IMG/VR virus record: IMGVR_UViG_3300025620_000026 | Span: 1 to 31,565 of that record | Source of the DNA: a virus | Reading direction: 5' to 3' (one strand) | DNA length: 31,565 nucleotides | In this document: one piece after another, positions 1-5,698 of the stretch | Numbering within the stretch: the stretch's first letter is position 1 | Layout: the number at the start of each line of letters is the position of its first letter | Program-made: the position numbers and the translations under genes | Notes under the pieces: model-generated | Told to the model about the DNA's origin: nothing | Seen by the model: only the letters and a program-made list of their open reading frames with translations | The model's database searches: none

Positions 1-43
1 ATACATACCTTTTGTAGATATAGCTTTAGAAATATTTCACTAA
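1..43 (+). CDS. 3' end of an unidentified upstream gene (partial)
   Basis: The frame that starts at base 2 is open from the window edge and reads YIPFVDIALEIFH before a TAA at 41-43. That stop shares its last base with the nrdB start codon (TAATG), the same 1-base coupling seen between several other gene pairs here. Thirteen codons are too few to name a family. The position suggests another member of the same plus-strand nucleotide-metabolism operon, but this is inference. Confidence 0.5.
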   Translation, partial: YIPFVDIALEIFH

Positions 44-1002
44 TGGGTTTGTTTGATGAGCGCATAGCGTACAAACCGTTTGAATACCCTGATTATTACA
101 CGGAGGGTTGGTTAAAACAAGCACAAGCATTTTGGTTACACACTGAAATACCTATGCAAAGTGATATTAAAGATTGGAAAGAAAAACTAGATGAAAAAGA
201 AAAAAACCTTGTCGGGAACATACTTCTTGGATTCGCACAAACGGAATGCGCGGTATCAGACTATTGGACCCAGAAAGTCGTATCGTGGTTTCCTAAACAC
301 GAGATAAGACAAATGGCTATGATGTTCGGTTCACAAGAAACTGTACATGCTGTAGCATATAGTTATTTAAATGAAACTTTAAAACTAGAAGATTATGAAG
401 CGTTTTTACACGAACCTGCGACAGCCGATCGTTTTGATAACCTGGTTGCTTATGATGGCAACGACAGTGTGGGTATTGGAACCTCCCTTGCTATCTTCTC
501 TGCTTTTGCAGAAGGTGTTAGCTTATACAGTGCCTTCGCTGTACTTTATTCTTTTCAGCTACGCAATTTACTTAAAGGCATCGGACAACAAATGAAATGG
601 TCTGTAAGAGACGAAAGCTTACATAGTAAAATGGGTTGCCAGTTGTTTAGACATATGTGCGAAGAAGATAAAACACTTTTAAGTGCTTGTGAATCAGACA
701 TATACAAAGCGGCTAATACTATGGTTGATTTAGAAGAAAAGTATATAGACAAAATGTTTGAGATGGGTGATATTGAAGGTATTAAAGCTCATGACTTAAA
801 ACAATTTATAAGAAAAAGAGCTAATGAAAAACTTATTGAACTTGGCTATAAAAAAGCTTTTGAGTTTGACGAAAAAGCAGCTGACAACCTTAATTGGTTT
901 TATCATCTTACCGGGGGCGTCACTCATACTGATTTCTTCGCTATTAGGCCGACTGACTATAGTAAGGCAAATGAAGGAGAAGATTTTGAAGACATATGGT
1001 AA
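43..1002 (+). CDS. nrdB: Class I ribonucleotide reductase, beta (small) subunit
   Basis: This is the radical-generating subunit of class I ribonucleotide reductase, which pairs with NrdA to reduce ribonucleoside diphosphates for phage DNA synthesis in the cytoplasm. At 319 residues it is a compact but complete NrdB. The dimetal ligands are visible: E68 in QTECAVSDYW, E99 and H102 in ETVHAVAY, E157 in FAEGVSLY, and E191 and H194 in RDESLH. Tyr106 lies four residues after H102, where the radical tyrosine sits in E. coli NrdB (H118/Y122), so a tyrosyl-radical enzyme is expected. The acidic tail ending FEDIW is the usual docking peptide for NrdA. The start overlaps the preceding stop (TAATG) and no Shine-Dalgarno sequence precedes it. 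The 3' end overlaps the next gene by 7 bases. Confidence 0.96.
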   Translation: MGLFDERIAYKPFEYPDYYTEGWLKQAQAFWLHTEIPMQSDIKDWKEKLDEKEKNLVGNILLGFAQTECAVSDYWTQKVVSWFPKHEIRQMAMMFGSQETVHAVAYSYLNETLKLEDYEAFLHEPATADRFDNLVAYDGNDSVGIGTSLAIFSAFAEGVSLYSAFAVLYSFQLRNLLKGIGQQMKWSVRDESLHSKMGCQLFRHMCEEDKTLLSACESDIYKAANTMVDLEEKYIDKMFEMGDIEGIKAHDLKQFIRKRANEKLIELGYKKAFEFDEKAADNLNWFYHLTGGVTHTDFFAIRPTDYSKANEGEDFEDIW

Positions 1003-1247
1003 CAAAAATAAAACTACTTAAACTGTTAGCTTATACAAACAAGCTAACATCATATCAGAAGTTCGCATCACGTGTAGGTTACATGGGTGCGGGTTTTTTG
1101 ATAGCAGGACAATGGACATTAGATCCTAGACTTTTTATGATAGGATTTGTATGTGTAATAGTACAAACGTCATCAAGAAAACAATGGAATCTTGTTGCGT
1201 TAAATATTAATGGGCTAATTGCCTGGATAACTCATTTTATAAAATAA
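996..1247 (+). CDS. Small membrane protein encoded between nrdB and nrdA
   Basis: An 83-residue protein I cannot assign to a named family. It has a basic N-terminus (KIKLLK), hydrophobic stretches around residues 29-38 and 47-57, and a C-terminal stretch near 66-82 (LVALNINGLIAWITHFI), so two or three membrane segments are plausible. It lies wholly inside the reductase operon. Its start overlaps the end of nrdB by 7 bases (996-1002), and its TAA shares one base with the nrdA ATG (1245-1249). The tight overlaps argue that it is translated with both subunits. Whether it anchors the reductase at the membrane, transports something, or is only carried along is unknown. Confidence 0.82.
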   Translation: MVTKIKLLKLLAYTNKLTSYQKFASRVGYMGAGFLIAGQWTLDPRLFMIGFVCVIVQTSSRKQWNLVALNINGLIAWITHFIK

Positions 1248-2965
1248 TGTGGAACAATGAATGGAAAAAAGGTGAAGACTACCCAAAGTGGGGAGACACC
1301 GACGTATACAAAAAAACAATATCTGGAGGATACTTATATCAAGGAGAAACACCAAAGGAAGCTTATAAAAGAGTTGCAAAGACGGTTGCTCGTAGATTAT
1401 ATAAACCAGAAATGGCAGAAACTTTTTTCGAGTATATTTGGAACGGCTGGCTATGCTTGGCTAGTCCGGTACTTAGTAATACCGGTACTGATCGTGGTCT
1501 ACCTATTAGCTGTTTTGGTATCGATGTTGCTGACAGTATACAAGACATAGGACAAAAAAACTTAGAGATGATGCTACTCGCTAAGCACGGCGGTGGAGTT
1601 GGTATCGGTATAAATCAAATAAGACCCGCTGGCGCTAATATAACAGGAAATGGAACATCTGATGGAGTTGTGCCGTTTTGTAAAATTTACGATTCAACAA
1701 TACTCGCCACTAATCAAGGATCTGTCCGAAGAGGAGCTGCTTCAGTTAACATCAATATTGAGCATGCCGATTTCGAAGACTGGATCGAAATTAGAGAACC
1801 TAAAGGAGACGTTAATCGTCAATCCCTCAACCTACACCAGTGTGCTGTGGTCGGCGACAAGTTCATGCGAAGAGTTGAAGCAGGAGATAAAGATGCTAGA
1901 AAAAGATGGAGTAAATTATTACAAAAGCGTAAAGCAACTGGAGAACCTTATATTTTATTTAAGGGAAATACAAACAAAAATAACCCAGCAGCATACAAAG
2001 ATAACGGTCTCAAAGTTCATATGACAAACATATGCTCTGAGATAACATTACACACTGATGAAAATCATAGTTTTGTATGTTGCTTATCATCATTAAATTT
2101 AGCTAAATATGAAGAATGGAAAGGTACAAACCTTATTTATGATAGTATATGGTTTCTTGACGGAGTCATGGAAGAATTTATACAAAGAGCTAAAGGTTTA
2201 CGAGGATTTGAAAACGCGGTCCGCTCAGCTACCAAAGGCAGAGCGTTGGGCCTTGGAGTATTGGGCTGGCATACGTACCTACAAGAGAAAGGGATCAGCT
2301 TCGAAGGTTTACTTGCTCAGTTTGAAACTAGGAAAATATTTAGTCAGATTAAAATTGAAAGTGAAAGAGCTTCAATGGCGTTGGCTGAAACTTATGGAGA
2401 ACCTTTATGGTGTTCTGGAACTGGTTTACGTAATACTCATTTACGTGCTGTTGCTCCTACTGTTAGCAATAGTAAGCTTAGCGGCAATGTTTCGCCTGGT
2501 ATTGAACCTTGGGCTGCGAATGTTTTCACAGAACAAACAGCTAAAGGTACTTTTATAAGAAAAAACCCTTCTCTAGTTAAGTTGTTAAAAAAATTAAAAA
2601 TTAACAATGAAGAAACTTGGAAGAAAATACTTGCTGATGGTGGTAGTGTACAGGATATTGCAGAGCTAGATGATGTTGTTATGTCACATGACACTAGTGC
2701 AAAAGATGTGTTTAAAACTTTCAAGGAAATTAATCAACTAGAATTAGTTAATCAAGCTGGATTGAGACAGCAATATGTAGATCAATCAGTTAGTTTGAAT
2801 TTAGCTTTCCCTAGCGTTGCTACGCCTAAGTGGCTTAACAAGGTTCACTTTGAGGCTTGGAAAAAAGGTGTTAAAACTTTATATTATACTAGGACAGAAT
2901 CTGTTTTACGTGGAGATATAGCTCAACAAGCAATGAACGAAGATTGTTTAGCTTGCGATGGTTAA
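1247..2965 (+). CDS. nrdA: Class I ribonucleotide reductase, alpha (catalytic) subunit
   Basis: This is the catalytic subunit that reduces ribonucleotides with the radical supplied by NrdB. The expected sites are present. Cys89 (PISCFG) and Cys278/279 (FVCCLSS) match the redox pair, and N261-C263-E265 (NICSEITLH) match Asn437/Cys439/Glu441 of E. coli. Tyr546-Tyr547 (TLYYTRTES) match the radical-transfer pair. The C-terminus ends CLACDG (Cys567, Cys570), the swinging tail that is re-reduced by thioredoxin or glutaredoxin. At 572 residues it is much shorter than bacterial NrdA (about 750-760). It begins directly in the catalytic region and lacks the roughly 90-residue N-terminal ATP-cone. Its start overlaps the preceding stop (TAATG). 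A terminator follows about 75 bases downstream. Confidence 0.96.
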   Translation: MWNNEWKKGEDYPKWGDTDVYKKTISGGYLYQGETPKEAYKRVAKTVARRLYKPEMAETFFEYIWNGWLCLASPVLSNTGTDRGLPISCFGIDVADSIQDIGQKNLEMMLLAKHGGGVGIGINQIRPAGANITGNGTSDGVVPFCKIYDSTILATNQGSVRRGAASVNINIEHADFEDWIEIREPKGDVNRQSLNLHQCAVVGDKFMRRVEAGDKDARKRWSKLLQKRKATGEPYILFKGNTNKNNPAAYKDNGLKVHMTNICSEITLHTDENHSFVCCLSSLNLAKYEEWKGTNLIYDSIWFLDGVMEEFIQRAKGLRGFENAVRSATKGRALGLGVLGWHTYLQEKGISFEGLLAQFETRKIFSQIKIESERASMALAETYGEPLWCSGTGLRNTHLRAVAPTVSNSKLSGNVSPGIEPWAANVFTEQTAKGTFIRKNPSLVKLLKKLKINNEETWKKILADGGSVQDIAELDDVVMSHDTSAKDVFKTFKEINQLELVNQAGLRQQYVDQSVSLNLAFPSVATPKWLNKVHFEAWKKGVKTLYYTRTESVLRGDIAQQAMNEDCLACDG

Positions 2966-2970
2966 AGGCT

Positions 2971-2986
2971 AAAAGTTATGACTTTT
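2971..2986 (+). other. Weak hairpin just after nrdA
   Basis: The arms AAAAGT (2971-2976) and ACTTTT (2981-2986) enclose a TATG loop six bases after the nrdA stop. With only six A/T-dominated pairs it is weak on its own. It may protect the mRNA 3' end or be chance in AT-rich DNA. Confidence 0.25.
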
Positions 2987-3041
2987 TGATACATACAATA
3001 ACCAATGTGTATAAAAAATCAAATAATCTATACATATAATT

Positions 3042-3071
3042 AAAGGGAGGTCTTACGACTTCCCTTTTTTT
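3042..3071 (+). terminator. Intrinsic terminator of the nrd operon at the convergent junction
   Basis: An 11-pair stem (3042-3052 with 3057-3067) closes a TTAC loop and runs into seven T residues (3065-3071). One pair, 3049/3060, is G:U only in plus-strand RNA; the minus-strand transcript would have an A/C mismatch there and lacks a good U tract. The structure therefore best fits termination of rightward transcription from nrdA. The stop codon of the leftward lipoprotein gene (3053-3055) lies in the loop, so the two convergent transcripts share the element. Confidence 0.88.
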
Positions 3072-3424
3072 ATTCTAATAGCTTTGTTTTGCTCTGATGT
3101 AGCAGGTTTGCTAATCGGCTTATTGTTATTATTACTATTATTATTATTTGAGTTGTTGTTATTATTACTAGGACTATATATAGGTCTGTTGTTATAATAA
3201 GGTTGATAATAATTAGGATATTGATTCCAATTATTATAATAGTTATTAGGATACCTTATTATTTTATAATAAACATTAGGTCTTATCATGTTTATAGGTA
3301 ACCTAAGAGTATCACCAGTTTCCGTAACAGCCAATACATGCGTTACCATTATCTTAGGTTTTTGATCATGCACGGCACAGCTACCTAAAACTATGCTTAA
3401 TAAAATTAAAATTGATTTTTTCAT
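3053..3424 (-). CDS. Asn-rich outer-membrane-type lipoprotein
   Basis: A 123-residue secreted lipoprotein, started at 3424 because MKKSILILLSIVLGSC is a clean type II signal with lipobox cysteine C16. An upstream in-frame Met at 3493 would overlap the preceding gene by 65 bases and bury the signal. The mature part has a short folded-looking stretch (about residues 25-56, VTHVLAVTETGDTL), then a Tyr/Asn/Pro-rich segment, an Asn tract at 87-101, and a basic tail. It is the last gene of the leftward transcript, four bases after the DUF6321-like gene. Being near the peptidase and single-span proteins, it could act as an outer-membrane spanin partner or as a superinfection-exclusion lipoprotein. 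Neither role is shown by the sequence. Confidence 0.8.
   Translation of the reverse strand: MKKSILILLSIVLGSCAVHDQKPKIMVTHVLAVTETGDTLRLPINMIRPNVYYKIIRYPNNYYNNWNQYPNYYQPYYNNRPIYSPSNNNNNSNNNNSNNNNKPISKPATSEQNKAIRIKKGKS
3122..3166 (-). repeat. AAT/AAC trinucleotide tract encoding poly-Asn
   Basis: Fifteen consecutive codons encode thirteen Asn and two Ser (residues 87-101 of the lipoprotein) as imperfect AAT/AAC trinucleotides. The tract probably forms a flexible linker between the folded part and the basic tail. Such a tract is prone to length change by slippage. Confidence 0.8.
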
Positions 3425-3428
3425 ATAA

Positions 3429-3812
3429 TTAACATTTCCAACGCCTACGCGCTGCTTTACCTCTTTCACCAGTCCAACCCTTAGACCTAGCACAGAAAGA
3501 TTTTCTTCTTTTAGCAGCTTTACTACCTGGTTTTACATCACCAGTTACAGCTGTTTGTAATTTACTACCTGGGTTTTTAGCTTTATAAGCTTTAACACCT
3601 TTTGATGTCATACCAGCACCTTCTTCAGTAGATCTAAAGTTTCTACCTTTACCCTTAGTAGTCTTTCTTATTTCTTTTTTATTTTTTCTTTCAGCTCTAC
3701 GTTCAGTTCTAAACTCTTTACGTTCAGCTCTAGATTCTTGTCTTTCTTCCTTTGTTCTCTTTTTTAACAAAGGAGAGCTGTGTAGTGCTTTTTGCCTAGC
3801 TAACCAAGTCAT
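3429..3812 (-). CDS. Basic DUF6321-like protein
   Basis: A 127-residue, very basic protein. Residues about 15-55 are almost all Lys, Arg and Glu (repeated RAERKEFRTERR-like text), probably one charged helix. Residues about 67-127 contain GMTSKGVKAYKAKNPGSKLQ, then AAKRRKSFCAR and a C-terminal RRRWKC. This pattern (NPGSKLQTAVT, KSFCAR, terminal W-x-C) matches what I remember of DUF6321, a family common in marine phages and of unknown function. The conserved Cys and Lys/Arg could suggest nucleic-acid or metal binding, but that is a guess. Its start overlaps the preceding stop (TAATG, 3810-3814). The charged N-terminal helix is longer than I would expect for the core family. Confidence 0.82.
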   Translation of the reverse strand: MTWLARQKALHSSPLLKKRTKEERQESRAERKEFRTERRAERKNKKEIRKTTKGKGRNFRSTEEGAGMTSKGVKAYKAKNPGSKLQTAVTGDVKPGSKAAKRRKSFCARSKGWTGERGKAARRRWKC

Positions 3813-3973
3813 TATTTAGGTACACATTTATTAACACGTTTAATAGCACCACTAGCAGTTTTTGCACCACTAGGTGAATCTTGTGTTCCTACTTTTTTAT
3901 ATTCAGGCCAACAATCAATTCTTAACGGTGAATTAAAATGTGTTGCGCTTTGGACTTTCTTACATATACTCAT
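3812..3973 (-). CDS. Small hypothetical protein, 53 residues
   Basis: A short gene between the peptidase and the DUF6321-like gene, supported by its junctions. Its ATG overlaps the peptidase stop (ATGA, 3970-3973), and its TAA overlaps the next ATG (TAATG, 3812). The product starts MSICKKVQSATHF, has three Cys (4, 21, 50) and a central CWPEYKK, and ends in a basic KRVNKCVPK. There is no membrane segment or signal. The family is not recognised; the three cysteines and basic character might indicate metal or nucleic-acid binding. Confidence 0.72.
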   Translation of the reverse strand: MSICKKVQSATHFNSPLRIDCWPEYKKVGTQDSPSGAKTASGAIKRVNKCVPK

Positions 3974-4428
3974 ATTACCATGTATTTAGTTTTGTTATTT
4001 TCGTCTTTATATGCTTTTAAACATCTGTTTCTATTTTTGTCATCACTTACGTAACTAATATGAACCCAGTTAGGATTTTTATCAGTACCAAACTCCCATA
4101 TCATTTGATCAAACGATAAATTTTCTTTTATCCACTTATACATTTCTGCATTAGTAGCATGACCAAATGTGTCATCAATATCAATTGCTTGACCGTGACA
4201 GTGTTGTGATTTAGAACTTCCGCCAATAGCTTTATTAAGTTCAGGTCCACGATAAAATGAATTGATCTTTATAGGACCTCCTACGTGCTCTCTAAGAGGC
4301 TCAAACACTTTTTCTGATATAGTAATCATGTTTAATAAATGATCGTCAGTGGGATCGTTTTTAATACCTAGCCTTTCTGCTGTTCTGCTATACACTCCTT
4401 CGTGTAGACTTACGTGTTTACTTAACAT
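3970..4428 (-). CDS. M15-type peptidoglycan peptidase, probable endolysin
   Basis: A 152-residue zinc peptidase of the M15 (D-Ala-D-Ala carboxypeptidase-like) type, expected to cut peptide cross-links of host peptidoglycan. The signature SxHxxGxAxD is at residues 74-83 (SQHCHGQAID), giving zinc ligands H76 and D83; the third ligand is H123 in NWVHISY. E112 in IWEFG is the likely catalytic base, and FYRGPELN (58-65) is the usual substrate-side segment. There is no signal peptide or membrane span, so it would need a holin-like partner to reach the wall. The single-span proteins upstream are candidates. Its start overlaps the end of the preceding gene by 11 bases. It is a single domain with no cell-wall binding module. 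Confidence 0.9.
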   Translation of the reverse strand: MLSKHVSLHEGVYSRTAERLGIKNDPTDDHLLNMITISEKVFEPLREHVGGPIKINSFYRGPELNKAIGGSSKSQHCHGQAIDIDDTFGHATNAEMYKWIKENLSFDQMIWEFGTDKNPNWVHISYVSDDKNRNRCLKAYKDENNKTKYMVI

Positions 4429-4645
4429 TTTTCTTTTTTCTTCCTTTTCTAGCCTTGCCTTTTACAGCATCAACAACATCTCCAGCTTGATTACCAACTT
4501 CTTTTACAGCATTAGCAACATCTTTAACTTCTTGTTTTACGGCTTTTGCTCTTTTAGAAACTTCTTTAGCTGTTTTTATTACTTTTTCGTCTATAGTTGT
4601 TTTACTAAAAACCCATTCCCAAAATGATTTAATTAATTTCTTCAT
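4418..4645 (-). CDS. Small amphipathic helical protein with basic tail
   Basis: A 75-residue protein of unknown family. After a short aromatic N-terminus (FWEWVF, residues 8-13), residues about 19-62 form a repetitive Lys/Glu/Ala/Val pattern (for example KEVSKRAKAVKQEVKDVANA), which predicts one long amphipathic or coiled-coil helix. It resembles LEA-like or apolipoprotein-like repeats. The end is strongly basic (KGRKKKNVK). The Trp/Phe-rich start and amphipathic body could bind a membrane surface, and the tail could bind DNA or phospholipid. It overlaps the peptidase gene by 11 bases, which ties it to the same translation unit. No function is claimed. Confidence 0.75.
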   Translation of the reverse strand: MKKLIKSFWEWVFSKTTIDEKVIKTAKEVSKRAKAVKQEVKDVANAVKEVGNQAGDVVDAVKGKARKGRKKKNVK

Positions 4646-4649
4646 ATTA

Positions 4650-5060
4650 TTAAAATTTACTAGCGTTATTTATTTCGTTTATTGATTCTTGAATTTCTTG
4701 TAGATCAGTAGGTAGCAACAAGTCTAAACCAGCTTTAAATGTTGCTTGTTTCTCACCATCTTTAAATATAATTAGTGTTGGTGCCATACGTATTCTATAT
4801 TCTTTTTTAGCGTTTGGAGCTTTAGAAATATCTACTCTATAGTATAGAGCATCTTTTACTTGTTCCCATTCGTCAAAACAATTTTCTTTATTAAAATCTG
4901 CCCAAAACTCTATAAGAATAGTTTTGTCATTGTCATCTCCAAAGGCAGAATTACCAGACACTACCTCTTCAAAATTATCATCAGTTAACCAGTATTTATC
5001 AGGAACATCTGATTGTGAAAAAGATAAAAATGGTATTAAAATTAAAATTAAATATTTCAT
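4650..5060 (-). CDS. Secreted thioredoxin-fold protein lacking the CxxC active site
   Basis: A 136-residue protein with an N-terminal signal (MKYLILILIPFLSFSQS) and a thioredoxin-like body. The beta-strand and helix start read TILIEFWADFNKENC at residues 47-61, and the cis-Pro loop reads RMAPTLIIFKDGE at 91-103 with Pro94. Aligned to the canonical WCGPC, both catalytic cysteines fall at Asn57 and Asn60, and the only Cys (61) is one residue late. Ordinary disulfide exchange is therefore unlikely. With its signal peptide it should act in the periplasm, so it is not the reductant for the phage reductase. A chaperone-like or binding role is possible. Its ATG overlaps the preceding stop (TAATG, 5058-5062). 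Confidence 0.82.
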   Translation of the reverse strand: MKYLILILIPFLSFSQSDVPDKYWLTDDNFEEVVSGNSAFGDDNDKTILIEFWADFNKENCFDEWEQVKDALYYRVDISKAPNAKKEYRIRMAPTLIIFKDGEKQATFKAGLDLLLPTDLQEIQESINEINNASKF

Positions 5061-5380
5061 TATCTATTCTTTTGTATTTCGTATATTCTTTCGTCTAGCT
5101 TATCTAGTTTTTCTAATATCATTTCTACGTCATCTTGAGTGTCCATGATAGTGTTACGTATTAACTCGTCTTTTAACTCCCACTCTGTTTTAGATATAGT
5201 AGGCTTAGGCATTTCCATAGCTAAAGCTATATCTGCCTTTAAGCTAAACCAAACACCAGCTAGTGATACTATACCAAATACCAACGCTCCTATTGTTTTT
5301 AATGATACTCCAACGTCTGGTTTACCATCACCATCTATATCTAAGCCTATTTTATAATTTTCGTCTAAGTTCTTTGCCAT
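5060..5380 (-). CDS. Single-span membrane protein with Ca-loop-like motif (paralogue A)
   Basis: A 106-residue protein with one membrane segment at about residues 27-47 (IGALVFGIVSLAGVWFSL) and a charged C-terminal helix (about 64-104) that looks coiled-coil. Just before the membrane segment is DIDGDGKPD (14-22), which fits the DxDxDGxxD calcium-binding loop of EF-hand/dockerin type. It is clearly related to the next gene upstream: both have the GIVSxAGVWFxLxAxIA block and a later QDDVE. One span plus a coiled coil next to a peptidase suggests a holin-, antiholin- or inner-spanin-like role in lysis, but no established family was recognised. Confidence 0.82.
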   Translation of the reverse strand: MAKNLDENYKIGLDIDGDGKPDVGVSLKTIGALVFGIVSLAGVWFSLKADIALAMEMPKPTISKTEWELKDELIRNTIMDTQDDVEMILEKLDKLDERIYEIQKNR

Positions 5381-5383
5381 GTC

Positions 5384-5698
5384 TTATTTTTTAGCATTAT
5401 CTATTTCTAGTGCTTTAACTATATATTTTAAGTTTTCAACATCATCTTGAAGATACATTATTCTTAAGTCTTGCTTAGCATCGTCTGGCAACGCACCCAT
5501 CTCTCCTCTTGGCCACTTAATTCTAAACTCTTCATTTAGCTCTACAGCATCTTGCATTCTAACTACGTCTAATTGTAGCTGAGCTATTTCAGCTGTTAAC
5601 GTAAACCAAACTCCAGCTATTGAAACAATACCTACTACAGCGCCAATTACAGCTTTTATATCTAGTGATACTTTAGATGTTTCATTTATTTCTTCCAT
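5384..5698 (-). CDS. Single-span membrane protein (paralogue B)
   Basis: A 104-residue protein with one membrane segment at about residues 15-35 (IKAVIGAVVGIVSIAGVWFTL), followed by helical, charged sequence. It shares the GIVSxAGVWFxLxAxIA block and the QDDVE motif with the 106-residue neighbour, and was probably produced by tandem duplication. It lacks that neighbour's calcium-loop-like motif and has a central insert (KWPRGEMGALPDD, 61-73). Its start overlaps the beta-barrel stop by one base (TAATG at 5696-5700). A lysis or envelope role is inferred from context only. Confidence 0.82.
   Translation of the reverse strand: MEEINETSKVSLDIKAVIGAVVGIVSIAGVWFTLTAEIAQLQLDVVRMQDAVELNEEFRIKWPRGEMGALPDDAKQDLRIMYLQDDVENLKYIVKALEIDNAKK

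Noticed and set aside
1650-2558. Open frames of 124 and 149 codons inside nrdA on the same strand
   Set aside because: They are alternative frames of a gene with clear catalytic motifs, and their products show no domain or signal.
3425-3493. Longer start for the lipoprotein gene at 3493
   Set aside because: It would overlap the DUF6321-like gene by 65 bases and place charged sequence before a good lipoprotein signal; the Met at 3424 gives a clean signal and a short gap.
4650-5060. Thioredoxin-like protein as the reductant for the phage ribonucleotide reductase
   Set aside because: It has a signal peptide, no CxxC, and lies in the opposing transcription unit.
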